From the NCBI RefSeq assembly GCF_000768335.1, contig NZ_AVPT01000002.1:62001-126000 (forward strand): a stretch of DNA of 64,000 nucleotides, written 5' to 3'. The notes beneath the pieces were generated by a model. The model was not told the origin of the DNA. It searched no databases and worked only from the letters and a program-made list of their open reading frames with translations. The stretch's first letter is position 1. The number at the start of each line of letters is the position of its first letter. Position numbers and translations under genes: made by a program. The stretch is from Lysobacter arseniciresistens ZS79. Its GTDB lineage: Bacteria > Pseudomonadota > Gammaproteobacteria > Xanthomonadales > Xanthomonadaceae. This document shows, in pieces, positions 54,536-63,610 of this stretch.

Positions 54536-56356
54536 ATGACGCTTCGCCTCACCCGCTCGCTGCTCGCCCTGGCCCTCGCCGGCGCGATGGCCGCCTGCAG
54601 CCCGACCTCCGCCAGCGATGCCGCCCAGGCCACCGGGTCCGCCGAGGTCGCCACCGACAAGGCCGCGCAGCTCGACAGGCTCTACGCGCAGTACTGGGAG
54701 GAGATGCTGAAGCTCAACCCGCTGGCCGCCACCTTCCAGGGCGACCCGCGCTACAACGACCAGCTGCCGAACTTCCTGTCGGAGGAGTACCGCGACAGGT
54801 CGCATGACTTCACCGCCGGCTGGCTGGAGAAGATCGAGGCGGTCGGCTCCGAAGGACTGGAAGGCCAGGACCTGCTGAGCTACCAGATCTTCGTGCGCAA
54901 CGCGAAGGACGAGCTCGCCAGCGAGCAGTTCCCGTCGTGGATGCAACCGGTCAACCAGTTCTACAACATCGCCTCCACCGTGGTGCAGCTGGGTTCGGGC
55001 ACCGGCGCGCAGCCGTTCAAGACGGTCGAGGACTACGACAACTGGAGCAAGCGCGCCTCGCAGGTGCCGGTGCTGTTCGACCAGGCCATCGCCAACATGA
55101 AGCAGGGCGTCGAAGCCGGCGTGGTGCAGCCGCGTGCGCTGATGGAGAAGGTGCTGCCGCAGCTGGACGCGCTGATCAAGGACGACGCCGCCGACACCCT
55201 GTTCTGGAAGCCGATCGCCGACATGCCCGAATCCTTCTCCGCCGAGGAGAAGGAACGCATCACCGCCGACTACCGCGCGCTGATCGAACAACAACTGATG
55301 CCGGCCTACCGCGAGCTGCGCGAGTACATCGCCACCGGTTACATGCCGCACACGCGCGACACCGCCGGCATGGCCGCGCTGCCCAACGGCGAGGCGTGGT
55401 ACGCCTTCCGCGCCAGGAACTCGACCACCACCGACCTCACCCCGGCGCAGATCCACCAGATCGGCCTGGACGAGGTCGAGCGCATCCACGGCGAGATCCG
55501 CAAGGTCATGGCCGAGGTGGGCTTCGAGGGCTCGCTGCAGGACTTCTTCGCGTTCATGCAGACCGACCCGCGGTTCTCGTTCGAGTCCGAGGACGCTCTG
55601 CTCGCGCACTACCGCGGCCTCGAGGACAAGGTCAACCGGAAGATCCCCGAGCTGTTCTCGCTGACCCCGAGGGCGCCGTTCGAGATCCGTCCGGTGGAGC
55701 CGTTCCGCGCGCAGTCCGCCGCCGGCGGTTCGTACATGCGGCCGAGCGAGGACGGCAGCCGACCGGGCATCTTCTACGTCAACACCTACGACCTGCCGAC
55801 CCGCAAGACCTGGGACGCCGAGGACCTGTTCCTGCACGAGGCGATCCCCGGCCATCACTTCCAACTCGCCCTGCAGCAGGAGCTGACCGGCCTGCCTACC
55901 TTCCGCCGCTTCGGCGGCGAAACCGCCTTTACCGAGGGCTGGGGACTGTACGCGGAGTCGCTCGGCAAGGATCTCGGCGTGTATACGGACCCGTACAGCT
56001 ACTTCGGCTACCTGCAGAACGAACTGTGGCGCGCGATCCGGCTGGTGGTCGACACCGGCCTGCACAGCAAGGGCTGGACCCGCGAGCAGGTGATCGAATA
56101 CATGCTGGAGAACTCCGCCGAGTCCGAGACCCAGGCCACCGCCGAAGCCGAGCGCTACATGGCCATCCCCGGCCAGGCGCTGGCCTACAAGATCGGCGAG
56201 CTGAAGATCCAGGAGATGCGCGACAAGGCCGAGGCGGCGCTGGGCGAGGACTTCGACGTGCGCGCATTCCACGCCGAGGTGCTGAAGGATGGTTCGGTGC
56301 CGCTGGACGTGCTGGAGGACAAGATCAACCGCTGGATCGAGAGCGAAAAGGCCTGA
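54536..56356 (+). CDS. DUF885 family lipoprotein, putative zinc metallopeptidase
   Basis: 606 residues from ATG 54536 (GGAGA 7 nt upstream). Lipobox MAAC near residue 21 suggests membrane anchoring. The zinc site is HEAIPGHH (434-441) with the third ligand likely E467 in FTEGWGLYAE, giving a HExxxxH-like, gluzincin-type arrangement seen across DUF885. These proteins are believed to be carboxypeptidases or aminopeptidases, substrate unknown. Followed by a strong terminator. Confidence 0.88.
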   Translation: MTLRLTRSLLALALAGAMAACSPTSASDAAQATGSAEVATDKAAQLDRLYAQYWEEMLKLNPLAATFQGDPRYNDQLPNFLSEEYRDRSHDFTAGWLEKIEAVGSEGLEGQDLLSYQIFVRNAKDELASEQFPSWMQPVNQFYNIASTVVQLGSGTGAQPFKTVEDYDNWSKRASQVPVLFDQAIANMKQGVEAGVVQPRALMEKVLPQLDALIKDDAADTLFWKPIADMPESFSAEEKERITADYRALIEQQLMPAYRELREYIATGYMPHTRDTAGMAALPNGEAWYAFRARNSTTTDLTPAQIHQIGLDEVERIHGEIRKVMAEVGFEGSLQDFFAFMQTDPRFSFESEDALLAHYRGLEDKVNRKIPELFSLTPRAPFEIRPVEPFRAQSAAGGSYMRPSEDGSRPGIFYVNTYDLPTRKTWDAEDLFLHEAIPGHHFQLALQQELTGLPTFRRFGGETAFTEGWGLYAESLGKDLGVYTDPYSYFGYLQNELWRAIRLVVDTGLHSKGWTREQVIEYMLENSAESETQATAEAERYMAIPGQALAYKIGELKIQEMRDKAEAALGEDFDVRAFHAEVLKDGSVPLDVLEDKINRWIESEKA

Positions 56357-56383
56357 GCCGCCCTGCGGGGAAGCGGTGCACAT

Positions 56384-56419
56384 GGAAGGGCCGGCTGCAA
56401 TGCCGGCCCTTCCTTTTTT
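56384..56419 (+). terminator. intrinsic terminator after the DUF885 gene
   Basis: A perfect 12-bp stem GGAAGGGCCGGC / GCCGGCCCTTCC, loop TGCAAT, followed by TTTTTT (56414-56419), 28 nt past the stop. Confidence 0.93.
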
Positions 56420-56506
56420 GACCGGAATCGACCGTTCCAGCCACGCAACGGCCCGCCCACGACCCGCGGCCTAGAATCGGGGGGACCCAGCAACGACGGG
56501 GCTTCC

Positions 56507-58021
56507 ATGCAACAGCGCATCCTCGACCCGCGCCTGCGCGAGCGGCTGATGACCGCCGAACAGGCCGCCGAACTGATCCAGCCCGGCATGACCGTGGCGA
56601 TGAGCGGCTTCACCGGCGCCGGCTACCCCAAGGCCGTGCCGCAGGCACTGGCCGCGCGGATGGAGCAGGCTTCCGGCGAAGGCCACCCATTCCGCATCAA
56701 GGTCCTGACCGGCGCGTCGACGGCGCCAGAACTGGACGGCGCACTGGCCAGGGTCGAGGGCATGGAGCTGCGCCTGCCCTACCAGTCCGACCCCAACGTG
56801 CGCGAGCGCATCAACGCCGGCACGCTGAACTACATCGACATCCACCTCAGCCACGTCGCCCAGCACACCTGGTTCGGCTTCTTCGGCGACATCGACGTGG
56901 CGGTGATCGAGGTCGCCGGCATCCGCGAGGACGGGCGGCTGGTCCCGTCGTCCTCGGTCGGCAACAACAAGACCTGGCTGGACCAGGCCGACAAGGTGAT
57001 CATCGAGGTCAACCGCTGGCAGCCGGCCGCGCTGGACGGCATGCACGACATCTACTACGGCACCGCCCTGCCCCCGCACCGCCAGCCGATCCCGCTGACC
57101 GCGCCCGACGACCGCATCGGCGAGCCGTACCTGAAGGTCGACCCGGCCAAGATCATTGCCGTGGTGGAAACCGATGCGCCCGACCGCAACTCCGCCTTCA
57201 GCCCGCCGGACGAGGCCTCGCAACAGATCGCCGGCCACCTGCTCGACTTCCTCGACCACGAGATCAAGCGCGGCCGCCTGACCGACAAACTGCTGCCGCT
57301 GCAGTCGGGCGTGGGCAACATCGCCAACGCCGTGCTGGCCGGCCTCTCTCAGGGCGGCTACAAGGGCCTGGCGGCGTACACCGAGGTGATTCAGGACGGC
57401 ATGCTGGAGCTGCTGAAGAACGGCACCCTGCGGATGGCGTCGGCGACCTCGTTCTCGCTCAGCCCGGCGGGCATCGAGGAGTTCAACGCCAACGTCGACT
57501 TCTACAGCAAGCGCATCCTGCTGCGGCCGCAGGAGATCTCCAACCACCCCGAGATCATCCGGCGCCTGGGTTGCATTGCCATGAACGGCATGATCGAGGC
57601 CGACATCTACGGCAACGTCAACTCCACCCACATCGCCGGCAGCCGGATCATGAACGGCATCGGCGGCTCCGGCGACTTCACCCGCAACGGCTACCTGTCG
57701 GTGTTCCTGTCGCCGAGCACGGCCAAGGGCGGGAAGATCTCCGGCATCGTGCCGATGGCCAGCCACGTCGACCACACCGAGCACGACACGATGGTGATCG
57801 TGACCGAGCAGGGCCTGGCCGACCTGCGCGGGTTGGCACCGAAGCAGCGTGCCAGGCTCATCATCGAGCGCTGCGCGCATCCGGACTACAAGCCGATGCT
57901 GCAGGACTACTTCGACCGCGCCAGCCGGGAGAGCTACGGCAAGCACACCCCGCACCTGCTGGACGAGGCGCTGTCGTGGCACCGGCGGTTCGTGGAAACG
58001 GGGACGATGCGGCCGGGCTGA
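56507..58021 (+). CDS. acetyl-CoA hydrolase/transferase family, probable succinyl-CoA:acetate CoA-transferase
   Basis: 504 residues. The class I CoA-transferase fold has SGFTGAGYPK at the N-terminus, QSGVGNIANAVLAGL, and catalytic Glu293 in YTEVIQDG. FLSPSTAKGGKISGIVPM and DHTEHDTMVIVTEQGLADLRG match the AarC/Cat1 group. It would swap CoA between succinyl-CoA and acetate, or hydrolyse acetyl-CoA. It is convergent with the BigR-like regulator, with 25 nt between stops. Confidence 0.9.
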   Translation: MQQRILDPRLRERLMTAEQAAELIQPGMTVAMSGFTGAGYPKAVPQALAARMEQASGEGHPFRIKVLTGASTAPELDGALARVEGMELRLPYQSDPNVRERINAGTLNYIDIHLSHVAQHTWFGFFGDIDVAVIEVAGIREDGRLVPSSSVGNNKTWLDQADKVIIEVNRWQPAALDGMHDIYYGTALPPHRQPIPLTAPDDRIGEPYLKVDPAKIIAVVETDAPDRNSAFSPPDEASQQIAGHLLDFLDHEIKRGRLTDKLLPLQSGVGNIANAVLAGLSQGGYKGLAAYTEVIQDGMLELLKNGTLRMASATSFSLSPAGIEEFNANVDFYSKRILLRPQEISNHPEIIRRLGCIAMNGMIEADIYGNVNSTHIAGSRIMNGIGGSGDFTRNGYLSVFLSPSTAKGGKISGIVPMASHVDHTEHDTMVIVTEQGLADLRGLAPKQRARLIIERCAHPDYKPMLQDYFDRASRESYGKHTPHLLDEALSWHRRFVETGTMRPG

Positions 58022-58046
58022 AGCCGGGAAGCGGCGGGGATGGCAA

Positions 58047-58385
58047 TCATCCCTTCGCCGCGCAGTACGCCGCGTAAAGCGCTTCCATCACGCCGATCGC
58101 CGGCCCCTCGGCCAGCGAGTAGAAGATCGTCTGCGACTCGCGGCGAGTGGTGACCAGCGCCATCTCGCGCAGCACCGCCAAGTGCTGCGACAGCGCCGAC
58201 ATGCTCAGGCCGGTGATCGGCTGCAACTCCCCCACCGAATGCTCGCCCTCGACCAACTGGCACAGCACCAGCAGGCGCGCCGGGTGTGACAGCGCCTTCA
58301 GCAGCGCAGCCGCCTCGTCGGCGTGCCGCGCCATCTCGGCGGGGGGGGGCAGCTTGCGTGCGGACTTCCGGTTTGTTCGGGACAT
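58047..58385 (-). CDS. bigR: BigR/SqrR-type ArsR repressor, persulfide sensor
   Basis: 112 residues. It is a winged helix with LLKALSHPARLLVLCQLVEGE, a recognition helix in LSMSALSQHLAVLREMALV, and the wing RRESQTIFYSL. Cysteines 42 and 108 match the two redox Cys I recall for Xylella BigR, which form a disulfide or trisulfide with sulfide/persulfide and release DNA. It is divergent from the Blh operon; the operator lies in the 84-bp gap. ArsR-type metal-sensing motifs (CxC) are absent. Confidence 0.9.
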   Translation of the reverse strand: MSRTNRKSARKLPPPAEMARHADEAAALLKALSHPARLLVLCQLVEGEHSVGELQPITGLSMSALSQHLAVLREMALVTTRRESQTIFYSLAEGPAIGVMEALYAAYCAAKG

Positions 58386-58405
58386 AGCGTTATTTTAGAT
58401 GAATC

Positions 58406-58434
58406 TTGACAAACACTTCCGACCCGCATTAATT
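58406..58434 (+). promoter_or_regulatory. candidate promoter of the persulfide operon
   Basis: A perfect -35 TTGACA (58406-58411) with candidate -10 hexamers ATTAAT or TTAATT (58428-58434), spacing 16-17. The -10 runs into the palindrome at 58430-58451, so a bound repressor would block polymerase. Confidence 0.55.
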
Positions 58435-58451
58435 TAGATTTATCTAAATTA
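58430..58451. promoter_or_regulatory. AT-rich palindromic operator, probable BigR box
   Basis: Inverted 10-bp arms TAATTTAGAT (58430-58439) and ATCTAAATTA (58442-58451) around TT, in a 70% GC genome. It lies 18 bp before the Blh-like ATG and 44 bp from the regulator ATG. A degenerate second site, AGAT-GA-ATCT (58397-58406), sits 11 bp from the regulator start codon. The core resembles the AT-rich BigR sites I recall from Xylella and Agrobacterium. Confidence 0.75.
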
Positions 58452-58469
58452 TAGAACGGAAAGCCTCCG

Positions 58470-59338
58470 ATGAGTCCGCTGGTGCAGAGCTTCCACGACC
58501 CGGCCACGGCCACCTTCACCCACGTCGTCTACGACCGTGCGGGCGGCCACGCCGCGGTGATCGACCCGGTGCTGGACTACGACCCCGCGAGCGCGCGGAC
58601 CTCGACCGCCTCCGCCGACGCCGTGCTCGCCTTCACTCGCACGCAGCGGCTCACGGTCGAGTGGGTCCTCGAAACCCACGCCCACGCCGACCACCTCACG
58701 GCGGCGGCCCACCTCAAGCGCGAGACGGGTGCAAAGGTTGCGATCGGCCGCGGCATCCGCGGCGTGCAGTCGCACTTCGCCCCGCTGTTCGGGCTGGGAC
58801 CGGAGTTCGCCACCGACGGCCGCCAGTTCGACCGCCTGCTGGACGACGGCGACACCCTCGCGATCGGTGACCTCGAAGTGCGCGTGGTCGCCACGCCCGG
58901 CCACACCGCCGACAGCGTGACCTACGTGGTCGACGATGCCGCGTTCGTCGGCGACACCTTGTTCGCGCCGGACACGGGCACCGCGCGCACCGACTTCCCC
59001 GGCGGCGACGCGCGCACACTGTACCGGTCGATCCGGCGGCTGCTCGACCTGCCGGCCGGCACCCGGCTGTTCCTCTGCCACGACTACCCGCCGGACGGGC
59101 GCGGGGCGACGGCGCAGTTTTCGCCTGATGACCAGCGCCGCGACAACATCCATGTCGGTGACGGCGTCGACGAGGACGCTTTCGTGGAGATGCGCCGCGG
59201 GCGCGATGCCACCCTCCCGGTGCCGCGGCTGATCCTGCCGGCGCTGCAGGTCAACATCGCCGCCGGCGAGTTGCCGCCGGCCGACGCCAACGGCATCCGC
59301 CACCTGCGGTTGCCGCTCGACCGGATCGGGGGTGGCGC

Positions 59339-59342
<4 letters not shown>
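58470..59342 (+). CDS. Blh-like persulfide dioxygenase, metallo-beta-lactamase fold
   Basis: 290 residues. The motif THAHADH gives H70, H72, D74 and H75; H145 (TPGHTADS), D162 (GDTLF) and H204 (LCHDYPP) complete the metal site. TARTDFPGGDARTLYRSI is typical of ETHE1/PDO and Blh. Such enzymes oxidise glutathione persulfide to sulfite. GGAAAG precedes the ATG by about 8 nt. The stop overlaps the next start (GTGA). Confidence 0.9.
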
Positions 59343-59760
<418 letters not shown>

Positions 59761-59764
<4 letters not shown>

Positions 59765-60192
59765 GCCGCCCGACGTTGGCCGCGCTGGCGGCGGGGGCGC
59801 TGTTCGGACTCGGGCTGGCGATGTCCGGCATGACCGACCCGCGCCGGGTGCTCGGTTTCCTCGACCTGTTCGGCGACTTCGACCCGACGCTGGCGTTCGT
59901 GCTGGGCGGTGCGGTGGCGACCACCGCGCTGCTGTTCCGGCCGGTGCTGCGGCGCGGTCGGCCGGTGCTGGCCGCGGCGTTCCAGCTGTCGAGCCTCCGG
60001 CACATCGACCGCCGGCTGCTCGGCGGCGCGGCGCTGTTCGGCATCGGCTGGGGCATCGCCGGCTATTGCCCGGGACCGGCACTGGCCGGCCTCGGCATCA
60101 TGTCCACCGAAGCGCTCTGGTTCGTCCCGGCGATGCTCGCCGGCACCCTCCTCCACCACCTGGTCACCCGTACGCGAGGCCCTACGCCATGA
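59761..60192 (+). CDS. YeeE/YedE family half-transporter, second subunit
   Basis: 143 residues, ATG overlapping the previous stop (ATGA). About four membrane segments. LFGLGLAMSGMTDPRRVLGFLD and IAGYCPGPALAGLG (conserved Cys) identify the second YeeE/YedE half. Likely forms a heteromer with the preceding product for uptake or export of sulfur species. Confidence 0.9.
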
Positions 60193-60713
60193 AGCCGCAT
60201 CCGCTCCTGCTTGCCACCGCCATGACGCTCGCCGCCTGCGCGGGTCCGTCGACCGGCGGCGAACTCCCGGACATCGCCAACGCCCGCGCGCCCGCGCCGG
60301 GCATCGTCACCGCCGGACGGCTGGCCGCGGACGACATCGCGACCCTGCGGGAGGCCGGCATCCGCCACGTCATCGACCTCACCCCCGACGCGGAAACCCC
60401 CGGTTTCGACGAGGCGACCGCGGTGCGCGGCGCCGGGCTCGCGTACGCCAACCTGCCGCTGGCCGGTGCCGCCGACCTCACTCGCGAGAACGTTCAGGCC
60501 TTCGACACGATGTTGCGCGAGGCGGGGCAACCGGTGCTGGTGCATTGCGGCAGCGGCAACCGGGTCGGCGCGATGGCGGCGCTGCGCGCGGCGTGGATCG
60601 GCGGCCAGCCGCTCGAACAGGCGATCGCGACCGGCAGGGAATGGGGCCTGACCGGGCTGGAGGACGAGGTGCGCCAGCGGATCGAGGCCGGCGCCGGCCA
60701 GCCGCTTCGCTGA
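60189..60713 (+). CDS. DUF442 phosphatase/sulfurtransferase-like lipoprotein
   Basis: 174 residues, ATG overlapping the previous stop (ATGA). Lipobox LAAC (C17). The DUF442 domain has the active loop VHCGSGNRVGA with C120 and R125, a Cx4R spacing rather than the Cx5R of tyrosine phosphatases, and GIRHVIDLTPDAETPG. In Agrobacterium and Xylella Blh I recall DUF442 fused to the dioxygenase in one protein; here it is a separate protein that appears to be exported and lipid-anchored. Confidence 0.85.
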   Translation: MKPHPLLLATAMTLAACAGPSTGGELPDIANARAPAPGIVTAGRLAADDIATLREAGIRHVIDLTPDAETPGFDEATAVRGAGLAYANLPLAGAADLTRENVQAFDTMLREAGQPVLVHCGSGNRVGAMAALRAAWIGGQPLEQAIATGREWGLTGLEDEVRQRIEAGAGQPLR

Positions 60714-60742
60714 CTGCCTCGGCCGGCCGCGATGCCGACGTC

Positions 60743-62029
60743 TCAGGCGCGGAACTGGAGGGTCGCCGTGGTGCCCTGCTCCGGACCCGACTGCAACTCC
60801 AACCGCCAGCCGAAGTGCTCGCACAACCGCGTGATCAGCTCCAGCCCGATACCCGAGTCGGTTGGTTCGCCCGTGCCCTCTCCGGCGCGCGCCATGCGGG
60901 TGTAGACCGCGCTGATCTGCTCCGGGCTCATGCCGTGGCCGGGGTCGTGGATCACCACGGTGGCGTCGGGCTGCAGGCGGATGTCGATGCAGCCGCTGTC
61001 GCTGTTCTCGATCGCGTTTCGCAGCAGGTTGCCGATTGCGGCGCGGACGATGCCCGGTGGCGCATTGATCTCGCACGGTGGCGGCGGTGCCAGCCGCAGC
61101 TGCAACGACTTGCCGGCGGTCAGGTGCTGGTGGTCGTCGACGATCTGCGGCAGCAGCACGTCCAGCGCCAGCGGCTTGCCGGTGCGCGCCAGCCGCGCCG
61201 GGTCCTTGGCCAGCGCCAGCAGCAGCATGATCAGCTGCTCCATGTCGCGGGCGCTGCGCTGTATCCGTCGCAACTGGTGCCGGGTGGCCGCCGGATCGGC
61301 ATCGTCCTGCAGGGCCAGCTCGGCGGCACCGTTGATCACCGCCACCGGCGTGCGCAGCTCGTGGCTGGCGGTGTTGATGAAGGCACGCTCGCGCTCCACG
61401 AACTGCGCATTGCGTTGCAGGTAGCCGTTGAACGCATCGGCGATCACCACCAGCTCCGAGCCGGCGCCCGGCTCCAGTTCGATCCGTCCGGCGCCGCGTT
61501 CGGGGTCCATGGTGCCGATGCGCTGGGCCAGCCGGCTCAACGGCCGCAGCAGCCGGCTCACGCCGAACACTGCGGCGATGCTGACCGCCAGCAGCAACAG
61601 CGCAGCGGCGACGACGGTCAGCAGCTCGTAACCGGATTCGTCGGACTCGAACGCCTCGATGTCCATCGCCAGCGTGTATCGGGTGCCGGCGTCGTCATGC
61701 ACCAGCACTGCGTGGCTGACGCCGCCGATGCGCAACTCGTCATGCAGGCCCTCGTCCAGCCCACGCAACTCGGCCGGCAGGTCGAGGGCGCGGGCGCCGA
61801 CGTAGACCGTGAAACCGTCGGTATCGTCCCAGCGGTAGCCGGGCTGTTCGCGGCTGCGATCGATGAAGTGGTCGAGCTCGACCGTCAGCAGCGACTTCCA
61901 CACGATGCGTTCGACGTACTCGACCACCACCGTGCCCTGGGCGATCACCGCCACCGTCAGCGCGGTGGCGAACGCCAGCAACCACAGCACGATGCGGTGG
62001 CGCAGGCTGCGCGGGCGCAGCGACTTCAT
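60743..62029 (-). CDS. sensor histidine kinase
   Basis: 428 residues from the ATG at 62029, overlapping the response regulator stop (ATGA). Membrane segments at about 13-33 and 137-157 flank a ~100-residue periplasmic sensor. HAMP follows, H223 is in ASHELRTPVAVI, and the ATPase has NLLRNAIENS, DPGHGMS and DSGIGLELI. Its short periplasmic domain and neighbours recall ColS/PmrB-type sensors of cations or envelope damage. Confidence 0.92.
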   Translation of the reverse strand: MKSLRPRSLRHRIVLWLLAFATALTVAVIAQGTVVVEYVERIVWKSLLTVELDHFIDRSREQPGYRWDDTDGFTVYVGARALDLPAELRGLDEGLHDELRIGGVSHAVLVHDDAGTRYTLAMDIEAFESDESGYELLTVVAAALLLLAVSIAAVFGVSRLLRPLSRLAQRIGTMDPERGAGRIELEPGAGSELVVIADAFNGYLQRNAQFVERERAFINTASHELRTPVAVINGAAELALQDDADPAATRHQLRRIQRSARDMEQLIMLLLALAKDPARLARTGKPLALDVLLPQIVDDHQHLTAGKSLQLRLAPPPPCEINAPPGIVRAAIGNLLRNAIENSDSGCIDIRLQPDATVVIHDPGHGMSPEQISAVYTRMARAGEGTGEPTDSGIGLELITRLCEHFGWRLELQSGPEQGTTATLQFRA

Positions 62030-62721
62030 CAGCGTCCGTCCGCCGCGGCCACGCGTGCGAGCCGGTAACCCACGCGCGGCACGGTCTGGATCAGCTTGAC
62101 CGGGAACGGCCCGTCCACCTCGCGCCGGAGCTCGTAGATGTGGGAGCGCAGCATGTCGCCGTCGGGCGGCTCGTCGCCCCACAGCACGCGTTCGAGCTGC
62201 TCGCGGGTGACCACGGCGGGGCTGGCGCGCATCAGTACCTCCAGCAGCTTGCGGCCCGCCGGGAACAGGTGCACCGGGGCCTCGCCGCGGCTGGCCTCCA
62301 GCGTCGACAGGTCCAGCCGCAGGTCCTCCACCTCCAGCACACGGCTGCGCGCGCGGCCCTGGATGCGGGCCTGCAGGCTCTCCAGCCGCACTTCCAGCTC
62401 GGGCAGGTCGAACGGCTTGGTCAGGTAGTCGTCGGCGCCGGCGCGGAAACCTTCGAGTTTGTCGGGCAGCTCGTCGCGCGCGGTCAGCATGATCACCGGC
62501 ATGTCGCTGTCGCCCTCGTCGCGCAGCTTGCGCAGCACCTCCGGGCCGTCCATGCGCGGCAGCATCCAGTCGAGGATCAGCGCGTCATAGGGCTGGGTCA
62601 GCGCCAGGTGCAGGCCGGTGATGCCGTCGGGCGCGGCATCCAGCACGTGGCCGCGCGCCTCGAAGTAGGCGAACAGGTTGGCGACCAGGTTGCGGTTGTC
62701 TTCGATGACCAGCAGGCGCAT
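62029..62721 (-). CDS. OmpR-family response regulator
   Basis: 230 residues from the ATG at 62721 (a TTG two codons earlier is in frame but unlikely). Receiver with D8, D51 (LILDWMLP) and K102 (YLTKPF); winged-helix output domain with TREQLERVLWG and RSHIYELRREVDGPF. Partner of the adjacent kinase. It is divergent from PAP2-eptA; four phased TCCGACG repeats in between are a likely binding site. Confidence 0.93.
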   Translation of the reverse strand: MRLLVIEDNRNLVANLFAYFEARGHVLDAAPDGITGLHLALTQPYDALILDWMLPRMDGPEVLRKLRDEGDSDMPVIMLTARDELPDKLEGFRAGADDYLTKPFDLPELEVRLESLQARIQGRARSRVLEVEDLRLDLSTLEASRGEAPVHLFPAGRKLLEVLMRASPAVVTREQLERVLWGDEPPDGDMLRSHIYELRREVDGPFPVKLIQTVPRVGYRLARVAAADGR

Positions 62722-62817
62722 GGGCAATCCGTGGTGTCGGCCTTCGGCCGCCGTGCAGCGTGCGGCGAGGCATGTCGGAAATCCGTCGGCGGCAGGTTAA
62801 CCGAAACCCCACAGGCG

Positions 62818-62879
62818 TCCGACGGCGCTCCGACGCCGCACGCACGCGGCTCCGACGTGACGGGCACCGGCTTCCGACG
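62818..62879. promoter_or_regulatory. four phased direct repeats of TCCGACG
   Basis: Identical copies at 62818-62824, 62829-62835, 62851-62857 and 62873-62879: start-to-start spacing 11, 22 and 22 bp, i.e. one or two helical turns, so all lie on one face of the DNA. They sit in the gap between the response regulator and PAP2-eptA. Tandem direct repeats at 11-bp spacing are the usual form of OmpR-family binding sites. Confidence 0.6.
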
Positions 62880-62926
62880 TGGCCATCCCGAGCATGCGCA
62901 GCGTGTTCGGTCGTGGTGATGCGTAC

Positions 62927-63610
62927 ATGGGTTCCAAAGACGTGGCGTTGTGGGTGTGGCCGTTGGCCGCGTTGGCGTTGCTGTCGGTCTGGCTGCTGGG
63001 TCTGCGCGGCGACCTGTGGCTGGCCGACTGGCTGTATGCGTGGGAAGGCGGACGTTGGGCGCTGCAATCGCACTGGCTGACCGGGCCGGTATTGCACACG
63101 GGCGCGCGCCATGCGTCGACCGCGGCGTGGGTGGGCGTGGTGCTGGCGTGGCTGGCGTCGCTGCTGCATCCCGGCTGGCACGCGTGGCGCCGACCGCTGG
63201 GCTACCTGGCGTTGGCAGTGTTGCTTGGCACAGGACTGGTCTCGGCGCTGAAGGCCCATAGCCAGATGGATTGTCCGTGGGATCTCGCGCGCTACGGTGG
63301 CACCCGCGCTTACCACCGTCCATGGCAGGCCGCCGGGCAAACGCCGGGACGCTGCTTCCCCGCCGGCCACGCCAGCGCTGGCTACGCATGGCTGGCGCTG
63401 TACTTCTTTTTTGATGCGGTACGGCCCCGATGGCGTAGACGCGGGTTGGCGGCCGGACTCGGGCTCGGGTTGCTGTTCGGCATCGACCAGCAGTTGCGCG
63501 GGGCGCACTTCCTGTCGCACGACCTGTACAGCGCGGCGATCTGCTGGTTCATCGCATTGGGGCTGTCCCGCTGGGTGCTCCGTTCGCGCCGCGCGGAGAT
63601 GCTGGCATGA
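62927..63610 (+). CDS. PAP2-superfamily membrane phosphatase
   Basis: 227 residues from ATG 62927; upstream in-frame GTG 62879 and ATG 62894 exist, but the phased repeats end at 62879, which favours the later start. Five or so membrane helices. The acid-phosphatase motifs are FPAGHASAGYAW (normally PSGH, here PAGH) and RGAHFLSHDLYSA, with KAHSQMDCPWDL as the degraded first motif. Likely acts on lipid phosphate groups, perhaps lipid A, with EptA. Overlaps eptA by ATGA. Confidence 0.82.
   Translation: MGSKDVALWVWPLAALALLSVWLLGLRGDLWLADWLYAWEGGRWALQSHWLTGPVLHTGARHASTAAWVGVVLAWLASLLHPGWHAWRRPLGYLALAVLLGTGLVSALKAHSQMDCPWDLARYGGTRAYHRPWQAAGQTPGRCFPAGHASAGYAWLALYFFFDAVRPRWRRRGLAAGLGLGLLFGIDQQLRGAHFLSHDLYSAAICWFIALGLSRWVLRSRRAEMLA

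Noticed and set aside
58047-58385. Metal-sensing ArsR regulator
   Set aside because: No CxC or other metal motif is present; the two Cys (42 and 108), the AT-rich operator and the sulfur genes next door fit BigR better.
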